Source: Lachancea kluyveri NRRL Y-12651
Lineage: Eukaryota; Ascomycota; Saccharomycetes; Saccharomycetales; Saccharomycetaceae
DNA: 64,000 nucleotides
Direction: 5' to 3'
NCBI GenBank assembly: GCA_000149225.2
Contig: CM000693.1
Span: 868,001-932,000, forward strand
Position 1 is the first letter of the stretch. Each line of letters opens with the position of its first letter. The position numbers and the translations under genes are program-made. Of this stretch, positions 1 to 8,453 are shown piece by piece. Below the pieces are notes generated by a model. That model was not told the DNA's origin, ran no database searches, and saw only the letters and a list, made by a program, of their open reading frames with translations.

Positions 1-1131
1 GAATCTACCGACTTGGTTCCAGACCCATTCTTGCTTCAATGGGGTGGATGGGTCACAAGCTGGGTTTGGAGTTGGCTTTGGTGGAACAGCAACTGGCTTG
101 TAGTCCTTAACAACTGCACCGATTTCAGACAACAACTTTTGCAAAGCAAATTTCATTTGGACACCTGGGAAGGTAGCGTTTCTGATCTTGATGTAGTCAG
201 AGTGGAATTCAACAATGTTCTTGGTCTTGTAAGAGTAAGAGAAAGAACCGGTGTTGAAGTCGGACAACAAAGCACCGACAGATAGAATCAAGTCAGCAGA
301 TTCAACGGCTTCCTTGACATCGTCGTTAGACAAGGTACCGACGTAAACACCACCGAATCTTGGGTGTTGTTCGTCGATGGAACCCTTACCCAATGGGGTA
401 ACGAAGGCTGGGAATTGGGTAATGTCGATCAATTGCTTAGTTTCAGGCTTGACGTCGTGTCTGGAAGCACAGGCATCGGCCAAGATAATTGGGTTCTTAG
501 CGTCCTTGATCAATTCCAAGACGCTGTTGACAACTTCAGCTTCGGCTTCTGGGTCGTTTGGCTTTAGAGACAAGTCAATTGGGGTGTCCAACAAAGAAGC
601 TGGGACCATCAAGTCAACCAAGTTGGCTGGCAAACCCAAGTAGACTGGTCTTTGGGTGACGTAGGTGGTTCTGATGCATCTGTCAATTTCAGCTGGGGCA
701 GTGGCAATGTCGGTAACCCAAGCGGTGGTTTCAGAGATGTTGGCAGACATTCTGTGGAAGACAGTGAAGTCACCGTTACCCAAGGTGTGATGCAACAACA
801 ATTGCTTAGCTTGGGAAGAGACGGATGGAACACCGACAACGTGCAAAACACCAACGTGTTCAGCATAAGAACCGGCAATACCGTTCAAGGCAGACAATTC
901 ACCGACACCGAAGGTGGTGATGATACAGGACATACCCTTAACTCTAGCGTAACCGTCAGCAGCGTAAGCAGCGTTCAATTCGTTAGCGTTACCAGCCCAT
1001 CTCATACCTGGGACTTCGTAGATCTTGTCCAACAAGGACAAGTTAAAGTCACCTGGCAAACCGAAAATGGTTTTAACATCGACTTGGTTCAGTCTTTCAA
1101 ACAAGTAGAGACCTAGAGTAATTTCGGACAT
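1..1131 (-). CDS. PDC1: pyruvate decarboxylase, 5' part (gene runs off the left edge)
   Basis: Thiamine-diphosphate enzyme that converts pyruvate to acetaldehyde and CO2 in the cytosol, the committing step of alcoholic fermentation. The 377 codons present start MSEITLGLYLFERL and align almost residue for residue with S. cerevisiae Pdc1/Pdc5 (563 aa). Visible are the cofactor-activating glutamate in NANELNAAYAADGY (about residue 51), the catalytic HH pair in LLLHHTLGNGDF (about 114-115) and the regulatory cysteine in DACASRHD (about 221; the neighbouring Cys222 of Pdc1 is Ala here). The C-terminal TPP-pyrophosphate domain lies outside the window. The codon use is the strongly biased pattern of a highly expressed glycolytic gene. 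Which PDC paralogue this is cannot be told. Next to RRF1 it is not in an S. cerevisiae-like context. Confidence 0.96.
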   Translation of the reverse strand, partial: MSEITLGLYLFERLNQVDVKTIFGLPGDFNLSLLDKIYEVPGMRWAGNANELNAAYAADGYARVKGMSCIITTFGVGELSALNGIAGSYAEHVGVLHVVGVPSVSSQAKQLLLHHTLGNGDFTVFHRMSANISETTAWVTDIATAPAEIDRCIRTTYVTQRPVYLGLPANLVDLMVPASLLDTPIDLSLKPNDPEAEAEVVNSVLELIKDAKNPIILADACASRHDVKPETKQLIDITQFPAFVTPLGKGSIDEQHPRFGGVYVGTLSNDDVKEAVESADLILSVGALLSDFNTGSFSYSYKTKNIVEFHSDYIKIRNATFPGVQMKFALQKLLSEIGAVVKDYKPVAVPPKPTPNPACDPSTPLKQEWVWNQVGRF

Positions 1132-1693
1132 TAGGAGTTGTGTTTTGAATGGATTTGATGGAATAAAAGATGTTTTTATATCCTTAGTGAGCTGGAAAAG
1201 AAGGATTAAAAGATATATATCCAGTACAAGGAATTAGGTGTATCAATCTCCCTTTATATACCATTTTTTCCCGTATAATATCTCTCAGCCCACCACCGTG
1301 GTCTTCTGCATACCCCATCCACACAATTGCATATATGCATTACGCACTGGTGGTGTGGTCTTCGGAAATGAAATTGCATATTCAACACGAGCCATCCTCA
1401 TACACACGTGCATAATGATATAAATCATATGCAATTAGCTGGGCTCATGCGAATAGGTGTCTCGGGAGCAAACACTGCCTCACCGATAAAGCTCCAGAAG
1501 TGCGGTGTACGGAGTTACGGACGTTAAAATTTAAATCATGTGATTGTCGTTTGCAAAAGTCCGACGTCCGGGGGTGCATAACGATGCCGTCTCGAGAGTG
1601 TCCGGGTTTCTTACCTCATTTTTTCCCTCTTTTCTTCTTTTTTCATACAACTTCTTCGTTGAAACATTCAAGACAAACAAAGAGCGCAAAGCC
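1132..1693. other. divergent intergenic region, PDC / RRF1
   Basis: About 560 bp shared as promoter by the PDC gene (minus) and RRF1 (plus). TATA-like runs (TATATATC near 1211-1219) lie 80-90 bp upstream of the PDC start, as expected for a strongly transcribed gene. A C-rich block near 1310-1325 (ACCCCATCCACAC) loosely resembles a Rap1 site, but the match is too weak to call. No RNA gene or credible small ORF is seen. Confidence 0.5.
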
Positions 1694-2392
1694 ATGCTTT
1701 CCAGAGTGTTCACATTAGCTCCCACTCCTTCGATTCGTCAAATAAGCTATTCTTATCCTTTGTGGAAAAAGAGTAGAGGTAAACAGGCAAAGAATGACGC
1801 TTCCGAAGACAATGAAGAGGTCGTTGTGATCGATGTCAAGAAGTATATTGAACAGGCCACTAATGGTTTCCGCACAACTTTGGAGCTACACAAGAAGAAA
1901 TTGAATGAAGCGAAACTCGGTACTGCGAATCCTCAGATCTTTAACGGTTTGAAAATCGGCAAAGAGGGTCATAAGTTCACAGACTTGGCGACGACTTCCT
2001 TGAGAGGAAGAAACAGTTTGCTAGTAACTGTTTTCGACCCCAAAGACACCAAAAACATCATCAGTGGGATCATGGCTGCTGGATTGAACCTGAACCCAGA
2101 GAAAATTCCCAACAATGAACAGCAGTTGAAGGTTTCTTTGCCTCCGCCAACAACCGAGTCTAGAAAGCAAATGTGTAAAGAACTAAAGAAAGTCTTTGAG
2201 GAATTCAAAAACTCATCGTCGAAAAACTCTTTGGGCCATATTAGAGGCGAGGTCATGAAGGAACTAAAGAAGATAGACAAGAAGAACGATTCTGTGAGTA
2301 AGATTATACAAGATGTTGAAAAGCTGCACAAAGAGTATACTACAAAGTTGCAAGATCAGTTGAAGCAGGCAGAGAAAAGCGTTATGGGTTAG
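1694..2392 (+). CDS. RRF1: mitochondrial ribosome recycling factor
   Basis: Orthologue of S. cerevisiae Rrf1 (YHR038W, 230 aa); 232 aa here. It splits post-termination mitochondrial ribosomes together with mitochondrial EF-G2. The first about 30 residues (MLSRVFTLAPTPSIRQISYS) are basic and hydroxylated without acids, a mitochondrial presequence. The RRF domain follows, with the diagnostic block LLVTVFDPKDTKNI, then PNNEQQLKVSLPPPTTESR and a C-terminal helical hairpin. The reading frame is open upstream, but the first ATG at 1694 gives the presequence at the right place, so it was taken as the start. RRF1 followed by MSC7 matches YHR038W-YHR039C. Confidence 0.95.
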   Translation: MLSRVFTLAPTPSIRQISYSYPLWKKSRGKQAKNDASEDNEEVVVIDVKKYIEQATNGFRTTLELHKKKLNEAKLGTANPQIFNGLKIGKEGHKFTDLATTSLRGRNSLLVTVFDPKDTKNIISGIMAAGLNLNPEKIPNNEQQLKVSLPPPTTESRKQMCKELKKVFEEFKNSSSKNSLGHIRGEVMKELKKIDKKNDSVSKIIQDVEKLHKEYTTKLQDQLKQAEKSVMG

Positions 2393-2519
2393 AGTGTACA
2401 TACACGAGAAGAGAAAGAGAAAAAAGAAAAAGGTGCACAGTCGAGAGAAATGCCAATGTTCTATCTAAACACGTATACTCATCATCAATCAATTTGTAAA
2501 TAGTTCATAATAGTAGTTA

Positions 2520-4457
2520 TCAATTCGCGTTCTTGGCCAAAGAAAGCAGGGACTTGATTCTTTGCCATGTGCTCAACGTGTAACCACCGGTATTGAAACT
2601 TTTGACAAATTCCCAAGCTTTCCTGTTGCTACGGATAGGATAATCTAATGGTTTAGGGATCTGAGTGGAGACAAAAGGTAACTTGTCGAAACAAACACTC
2701 TTAGCATTACACAACCCCAACAAGCCCTCTTCACCACCAAATTTTCCATAGCCCGAACCATTCAGACCACCAAATGGCAACTGACAAACGTAAAAAGTGG
2801 CAAAGTCGTTAATGGCAACGTTACCAGTAGTTAACCTTCCGGCAACATCATTGCACTCGTTATAGTCATTGCCAAAAATGGAGCCACCGAGACCGAATGG
2901 AGCTGAATTGGCGATACGGACACAGTCCTCAGTATTCTTGGCTCTCATCACGGTCAGAACAGGTCCAAACACTTCATTTTGTGCAATGTCCATATCTGGT
3001 GTGACATCAACAAGTAAAGTGGGCTGGAAATAGTGGCCTTGAGGGTAATTTGGATGATTGTAACGGAAGCCACCATGCAACAACCTAGCGCCCTGTTCCA
3101 CGGCAGAAGAAACCATTTTTTCTAATTCTTCAAATCTATTATCCGAGATCATTGCGCCCATATCAACATCTTCCAAGTGATCGATATCAGAACCCAATCT
3201 CAACTGACCAACACGTTTGTTTAAAATAGAGACGATTTCATCGTAGTTCTGATTAGAAACAATGACACGTTCGATACCGATACAATTTTGGCCCGAAGAC
3301 TGGAACGTACCACGCATGATAATCGAACACAAGGCTGGCAAGTTTTTAGCGGAATCCAAGACGAGGAATGCATCCTTACCACCTAGTTCTACTACAACAG
3401 GGGTCAAACTCTTTGCGGCAGCAGCTAAGACATGGTGTGCCACAGGTTTACTGCCAATGAAGGTCAAATGTTTTAAGCCTGGATGAGAAGTGAAATGATT
3501 GGCCGCATCATCTTCAGCGGTTGGAGGGAAACAGTAACAAAGTTGAACTAGATCAGGATCATGACCACAAACCTCTAGACATTTTTTCACGGTAGAGATG
3601 AAAAACTCAGAAGACCAAACCACTTGCTCCGAACACTTTACTACGATAGCATTCCCAGTGAACAATGCAGCAATGATAGGACCCAAAAGATTGTGGAATG
3701 GATAGTTCCACGAGACTAGGGCACCAACAACACCTAGCGGTTCGTAGCGAACCTCAGCACCTTTGTACCATTTCATAAAAAAGTTGGTTGGTCCAGGACG
3801 AGATGAAGTTTTCAACGTTTTAGGGCCATGTTTGATAATCCATTGCAACTTTTCTAGAGTAACGAGAATCTCACCCATTGAGGCATCCAACATCGTCTTA
3901 CCCGAGTCTCGACACGCAACCCGAGCAATTTTATCTTGATTGGCAAGAATGAACTCTTGTAAAGAGGCAAGGACCTGTGCACGTTGCTCGAGAGTAGTGT
4001 TGCGCCACTTCAATTGAGCTTTGGTAGCATTGGAGACCAATGCATCTATGTCTTTGACACTCATAGATGGAAAGCTGCCCAAGAATTGGCCTGTCGCAGG
4101 ACAGTAACATTGAATCTTATTTGGTTCCTCGCTGTTGTATACAGAAGTTGGATATAGTCTCTTGCCCTTCCAGTGCTTCTGAGCTGCTTCTGGAACCGGA
4201 ACGGTGAATTTGACTGGTTTGGAATTGGTAGAATTGTTAGTGAGGGATGAAAACAGTCTGTAGAACAAGTAGACTGTCAAGATAGTCGCTAACAAGGAAG
4301 TAGCAGTAGTTGAGTCCATGTTGTGGACGACACTCGTCGAAGTGATGTTACGATTGTAAAAGATACTCTGTTGCGAGCGTAGCCAGTCAGAGATATACTC
4401 TTGAACAGTTGTGTTTAGTTGCTGCAGCATCGAAGAGTTCAAATAAATTTGAGACAT
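2520..4457 (-). CDS. MSC7: ER-associated aldehyde dehydrogenase-like protein Msc7
   Basis: Orthologue of YHR039C (644 aa); 645 aa here. It has an NAD-dependent aldehyde dehydrogenase fold with an N-terminal membrane anchor. A hydrophobic segment (TSLLATILTVYLFYRLF, about residues 53-70) precedes the catalytic domain. Visible are the cofactor-binding SWNYPFHN, the general-base glutamate in VVVELGGKDAF and the nucleophilic cysteine in SSGQNCIG. The C-terminal part QLPFGGLNGSGYGKFGG is the conserved ALDH ending. The S. cerevisiae protein is ER-located; its substrate is unknown, and mutants alter meiotic sister-chromatid recombination. Start at 4457 is an ATG directly before a conserved N-terminus. 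It is tail-to-tail with RRF1 (127 bp apart). Confidence 0.95.
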   Translation of the reverse strand: MSQIYLNSSMLQQLNTTVQEYISDWLRSQQSIFYNRNITSTSVVHNMDSTTATSLLATILTVYLFYRLFSSLTNNSTNSKPVKFTVPVPEAAQKHWKGKRLYPTSVYNSEEPNKIQCYCPATGQFLGSFPSMSVKDIDALVSNATKAQLKWRNTTLEQRAQVLASLQEFILANQDKIARVACRDSGKTMLDASMGEILVTLEKLQWIIKHGPKTLKTSSRPGPTNFFMKWYKGAEVRYEPLGVVGALVSWNYPFHNLLGPIIAALFTGNAIVVKCSEQVVWSSEFFISTVKKCLEVCGHDPDLVQLCYCFPPTAEDDAANHFTSHPGLKHLTFIGSKPVAHHVLAAAAKSLTPVVVELGGKDAFLVLDSAKNLPALCSIIMRGTFQSSGQNCIGIERVIVSNQNYDEIVSILNKRVGQLRLGSDIDHLEDVDMGAMISDNRFEELEKMVSSAVEQGARLLHGGFRYNHPNYPQGHYFQPTLLVDVTPDMDIAQNEVFGPVLTVMRAKNTEDCVRIANSAPFGLGGSIFGNDYNECNDVAGRLTTGNVAINDFATFYVCQLPFGGLNGSGYGKFGGEEGLLGLCNAKSVCFDKLPFVSTQIPKPLDYPIRSNRKAWEFVKSFNTGGYTLSTWQRIKSLLSLAKNAN

Positions 4458-4771
4458 TCAAACCGTTGCTGAATTCTCTCAGGTGATGGTTATACTCTTT
4501 GAGATAGGTTAGCAGGGGCGCGTTAAACGAGAGCAGTAGAAGTGCTATATATATTCGTTAATAGTGATATACATAGAGAAGACGAACGAGTCGAAAGATG
4601 GGGAGAGTACGTGTATTACAACTATCGTAACGATAGAAACCGTCAAAATCATTGGCTAGAGCGAACGGTGTCTCTTTATCATAACAGCTCTATGTGTATA
4701 CACAGAAGAGAATTGGAAAAAAAAAGTGCTAGTGAAAAGGCACGTGGTAAAGCGAGGGAAGTAGATCGGCC
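4458..4771. other. intergenic, MSC7 promoter / VMA10 3' region
   Basis: About 310 bp between two minus-strand genes. A plus-strand open frame begins here and runs antisense into VMA10. It has no recognisable protein sequence and is judged a chance frame. Nothing else is seen. Confidence 0.5.
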
Positions 4772-5200
4772 TCAAGCAGCATTGATATGCATTTCACCGG
4801 ATGGCTTGATAACGGCAGAAATCAACAATTTGACAACATCGGACTTCTTGCGGGAAGCGATCTCTTGAATTTGCTTCAACTCGGCTTCCACTTGTGCTTC
4901 AGCGTCTTTTTCCAAACCGTCGACACCACCGGCGTTAGAAGCTTCAAAGTCCTTCAATTCCTGCTCTTTTTGCTTTTTGTAGGTAGCGATCTCACCGGCA
5001 GCATCTGCCTTGGCTTGTTTCAACTTATCCTGTCTGTATTGTCTTGCCGTGGACACAATTTCATGTGCCTCCTTTTCAGCTTTTAGCAAAGTGGCGATAC
5101 CGTTTTGTTGGGACTGTACACACGTGTCCATGTTAGTAGCTTTTCTTGAGTATCAACCAAACACTAGTTTGAGCTAGAAGGAATCAGTTCAACATACCAT
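4772..5200 (-). CDS. VMA10: V-ATPase subunit G (one intron)
   Basis: Subunit G of the peripheral stalk of the V1 sector, which acidifies the vacuole. Spliced protein is 115 aa (S. cerevisiae YHR039C-A: 114 aa). Exon 1 is only the ATG (5198-5200). The intron is 5114-5197 (84 nt): 5' site GTATGT at 5197-5192, branch TACTAAC at 5138-5132, 3' site ACAG at 5117-5114. Exon 2 (4772-5113) begins SQQNGIATLLKAEKEAHEIV and ends EMHINAA, closely matching Vma10. The S. cerevisiae gene also has an intron near its 5' end. An in-frame ATG lies inside the intron between branch point and 3' splice site; it would give a 119-aa version starting MDTCVQ. Confidence 0.94.
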
Positions 5201-5408
5201 ATCTAAATGAACTGCTCTTTGTTTGCTTACCTTTGAACAGTAAAGGTTTTGTACTTTTCGAAGGGAGACTTCTAAGTATTTAGTTTGCAGCCAAAGTGGT
5301 GAAACTGAAAAGAGATTACGAGGGCTGTATGAGGTGCACCAGATGACCACATCCGAGGGTAGTTACGTACAAAGTGATGCTCATGGTCATCCTGATATAC
5401 GAATTGGA

Positions 5409-5418
5409 GTCACGTGAC
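5409..5418. promoter_or_regulatory. GTCACGTGAC palindrome (Cbf1-type E-box)
   Basis: Perfect 10-bp palindrome around CACGTG, in the 346-bp divergent region between VMA10 and BCD1. Cbf1, Pho4 and Tye7 bind CACGTG cores in yeast. Which gene it serves is not shown. It matches centromere element CDEI, but no CDEIII follows. Confidence 0.5.
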
Positions 5419-5481
5419 ATTTTTTGCTTGTTTCTTTTTTTTTTTTTCCTATTATGATTTCGATCGAATAGTTTATTCCAC

Positions 5482-5493
5482 CTCATCTCATCG
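5482..5493 (-). promoter_or_regulatory. PAC element upstream of BCD1
   Basis: CTCATCTCATCG, the reverse complement of CGATGAGATGAG, is the PAC motif bound by Dot6/Tod6 in ribosome-biogenesis promoters. It lies 54 bp upstream of the BCD1 start. BCD1 is a snoRNP assembly gene, so the site fits. Confidence 0.65.
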
Positions 5494-5546
5494 TTGATAG
5501 TTTCTGCTATAACTTAGGTGATTCGACTGCGCATAACTTCTAGCCA

Positions 5547-6632
5547 ATGGATAGAAAGTGTCAAATCTGCCAGGTGGAGGAATTTAAATACAAGTGTCCC
5601 AGATGTTTTAGAAAAACCTGTTCATTATTATGTACCCAAACTCATAAATCGCAGCACAACTGTCCTGGCACCGCACAAGAGCCTACGAAATATGTATCAA
5701 AAAGTGAGCTTAAACAGGCTGATACTGAAGACGAACAAAATTTGTTGGTACAGCGCGATTACAACTTTTTGATAGGCATGAATAGGAAATTAGATGTTTT
5801 GAAAAAAGACGGTAAAGCAAAGAACAAAAGAGCGTTATATTCCTCGAATTACAACTCTTCAAAAAGGCATCATGGCATCCGCAACGATGAAACCACAGAG
5901 CCTCAAGTGAATAAGGTCATTAGAAGAGGCGTTCAATGTTTACTACTTCCAAAGGGGATGCTCCGTTCTCTACAAAATAAGAGCAAATGGGACAAACCTC
6001 TCGATTGCTTTGTTTGGTCTTTGGAATGGTGTATCTTACAACCAGACTCCAAATTCGCACATACAAGTCACAGGAACAAGGAGACCGACTCGCTTGTGGA
6101 TTGTGTGGGTAAGTCAGTTTTTGACAAAATCTGTGATGTGTTTCAATTAGAGGAAGATTCAAATGTGGAGTCTTCGAAGCAAACAAGAAGCGACAGGTTA
6201 CTGTCTAGCGGGCTTCGCTTTTACACAAAATGGTTTCCCAAGGACACTTCTATCATGATGGACTCAAAAAAACTGATAAGGTTGGATCCTTCAAAATGCA
6301 TTGGCGAACTGTTTAGAGATAAAACCGTCATCGAATTTCCAACAGTATACGTTGCCAAAGACGACACATCTATAGGCTCAGATTTCAAACTGGTCCATGA
6401 CAGCTCTGGAGATTCATCTTCTAGCGAAGAGTCCTCTAGCAGCAGCAAAGATAGCAGTTCTTCCAATGACGATAGTGAAAGCGCTTCATCCTCCTCCTCC
6501 TCCTCCTCCTCCTCGAGCGATGATGAATCTCCGGATGAAAACCCTAGCAAACCTTCAAAAAAAGAAGCCGTCTTGCCCGAAAGCGATGACGATTACACAC
6601 CTGGCATATCACTTGACTTCTTAGCAGACTAA
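5547..6632 (+). CDS. BCD1: box C/D snoRNP assembly factor, HIT zinc finger
   Basis: Orthologue of YHR040W (366 aa); 361 aa here. It is an essential nuclear factor for accumulation of box C/D snoRNAs. The N-terminal zf-HIT finger is complete: C5, C8, C17, C20, C25, C29, H33, C39. A conserved middle part follows (RRGVQCLLLPKGMLRS, WDKPLDCFVWSLEW). The C-terminus (from about residue 280) is a serine/acidic low-complexity tail encoded partly by a TCC triplet run near 6488-6516. The first ATG, at 5547, opens directly into the finger. It ends about 100 bp before the convergent desaturase-like gene. Confidence 0.95.
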   Translation: MDRKCQICQVEEFKYKCPRCFRKTCSLLCTQTHKSQHNCPGTAQEPTKYVSKSELKQADTEDEQNLLVQRDYNFLIGMNRKLDVLKKDGKAKNKRALYSSNYNSSKRHHGIRNDETTEPQVNKVIRRGVQCLLLPKGMLRSLQNKSKWDKPLDCFVWSLEWCILQPDSKFAHTSHRNKETDSLVDCVGKSVFDKICDVFQLEEDSNVESSKQTRSDRLLSSGLRFYTKWFPKDTSIMMDSKKLIRLDPSKCIGELFRDKTVIEFPTVYVAKDDTSIGSDFKLVHDSSGDSSSSEESSSSSKDSSSSNDDSESASSSSSSSSSSSDDESPDENPSKPSKKEAVLPESDDDYTPGISLDFLAD

Positions 6633-6729
6633 TCATAGATTCCTTGCATTCATGTTTTGTAACTCGATAAACATATAAAAAAAAAAATAAAAAAATACGT
6701 AACGCCTAAAAAAGAAATACCTGTAGTAT

Positions 6730-8298
6730 TCAAGCTGCGCCAGCAGCATAATGATTTTTCCTGGTAAAAGTAACTTGCTGTCTATTTCTGACAATCTCCG
6801 TACCCTTTGAGTCACTCTTGAAGTTGTTGCTCTCTAGCAAATGCTTTTCCCACACGGTTTGTTGTACCTCCATAGGACCACGGCGCAATACCGCTATTCT
6901 CATTGTCGCCAACAAGTTACGTGCTGCTCTTGAATGGGAATAAACAGCACCGTTGAATGCGGCGGTGGCGTCCTTGCCAATACTTGTCTCAACCAGGGTA
7001 ACACCACCAGGATGGTCATAGATAAATGGTGTCACATCGTGAACGATTCCCTCGATTGCTACAAGGGCTCTTTTATTCGTTCGATACTCGCTTTGAGCCA
7101 GCTTGGCAAAATTTTCAGGGGACATGTATGGCAACCTATCTATTGGGATACCCCATTTCAAATTGGAACGTTCTCTATCCAAGAGTTTTTGCTGTTGTTG
7201 GACCAAGCATTTCTCAATCTGCTCAGAAGTAGTGGTGTGTAGATTGCGTGCAAGCCCGAGTAAATAACACGTGCGAATAAACCACTTTGCTGGGTCAAAG
7301 TGGTACCACTCAGCACTATTTCTGTAGTCACCGGGAAACTCATGATGATAGTTATGGTTAGCCTCTCCGAATGTAAGTATGTTACCAAAAATTCCAAGTG
7401 GCAAATTTATCGCAGAACGCTTGTCATCAAACGGTTGGCTAAAAAATGGGAGGTTCTTTAAGTGACATAGAGAACCGATTAATAACCACTGTTGCTGTAT
7501 GACAGACATCCTAACCAGCCCACAGTAGAAAATACCACTGAAATATGGTACATGGCACATCCTGCTTATGCAAAACGGGATAAGGATAAGCATAAGAACC
7601 AAAACTTCACTATAGTTCTCATGTTGCCACTTCAACAGCGGATAGCTGGGTGGGATCACCACGTTACCTTGCTGGTTCTTGTTTTTGTTATGTGTCGCCA
7701 TCGCAGTAGATTCTATCGTCTCGAAACAATCTGCTGTAGCACGTTGCGACTTTCTGTTTCCATAAAATAGCTTATGACCCCATTGTGCAAACCACCAACC
7801 GTATATAGAGCAAGGATGAGGATCCCTTTCGGTATCGACATGGCGGTGATGTGCCATATGTTGGCTGCCAAATTCGAGCACTGAACCTAATCCACAGCTG
7901 CCACCAAGTAACAAAAACAAAAACTGCAAGCCAACATGAGCATGGTATGAGTGATGCGTAAAAAACCTGTGGTAACCAGCAATCAAGCTTGTAATAGATA
8001 GTAGGTAGTAAACGACGAGATATTTCAACAGCTCTGTATTACATTGAGGTGGTGACCAGATAAGCTTAAATAGTGTAAAGAGTGGCAACACAACACACAA
8101 AAATGCAGTTTCCAAGCTAACTTTCTTCAATAAATGTACCATTTGGAGATCCCTTTTTGCCGAGCGTACGGTATTTGTCATAGCTGGCGTCTCGGTGGTG
8201 CTTGTTGTCTGTTGAGGAGCTACGGGAACGGGGGTGCTAGCATCACTCCCCGACCGCAGTATTTCATTGAAATCAAATTCTGCTATACCATCGGCCAT
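6730..8298 (-). CDS. divergent OLE1-like acyl-CoA desaturase with C-terminal cytochrome b5 domain
   Basis: 522 aa, membrane fatty-acid desaturase of the Ole1 type. Two hydrophobic blocks (about residues 62-110) precede histidine box 1 HRFFTH, then box 2 HMAHH and box 3 HNYHH, all intact. A cytochrome b5 domain follows, with haem ligands in YDHPGG and VYSHSRAA. Sequence identity to S. cerevisiae Ole1 is clearly much lower than for its neighbours. The Ole1 segment NSLAH, whose asparagine matches a metal-site residue of animal stearoyl-CoA desaturase, reads GSLCH here. There is a roughly 20-residue insertion between boxes 2 and 3, rich in N, K and Q. It is probably an ER acyl-CoA desaturase, but substrate and double-bond position are unknown. 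S. cerevisiae OLE1 is YGL055W, elsewhere in its genome; I infer this is an extra paralogue, not the housekeeping copy. Confidence 0.85.
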   Translation of the reverse strand: MADGIAEFDFNEILRSGSDASTPVPVAPQQTTSTTETPAMTNTVRSAKRDLQMVHLLKKVSLETAFLCVVLPLFTLFKLIWSPPQCNTELLKYLVVYYLLSITSLIAGYHRFFTHHSYHAHVGLQFLFLLLGGSCGLGSVLEFGSQHMAHHRHVDTERDPHPCSIYGWWFAQWGHKLFYGNRKSQRATADCFETIESTAMATHNKNKNQQGNVVIPPSYPLLKWQHENYSEVLVLMLILIPFCISRMCHVPYFSGIFYCGLVRMSVIQQQWLLIGSLCHLKNLPFFSQPFDDKRSAINLPLGIFGNILTFGEANHNYHHEFPGDYRNSAEWYHFDPAKWFIRTCYLLGLARNLHTTTSEQIEKCLVQQQQKLLDRERSNLKWGIPIDRLPYMSPENFAKLAQSEYRTNKRALVAIEGIVHDVTPFIYDHPGGVTLVETSIGKDATAAFNGAVYSHSRAARNLLATMRIAVLRRGPMEVQQTVWEKHLLESNNFKSDSKGTEIVRNRQQVTFTRKNHYAAGAA

Positions 8299-8453
8299 CT
8301 TGCTTTCGTGTTGTAATTGTGTGCAATAGCGGCTGTAATAATGGTGTTAGATACCGGTCTGCATTTAATATCGCTGTTGAAAAAATCAACTTTTAGGATC
8401 TCCACTGAACGAGACTCGTTAACATACAAGGACAGAGCTGGAAAGCACAAGAC

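Noticed and set aside
4542-4868. 108-codon plus-strand open frame
   Set aside because: It runs antisense into VMA10, and its 3' half is a mirror of VMA10 codons.
5409-5560. Possible centromere: CDEI-like GTCACGTGAC followed by AT-rich DNA
   Set aside because: No CDEIII-like element (TGTTT..CCGAA) lies 80-100 bp away on either side, and the flanking genes are not centromeric in related yeasts as far as known.
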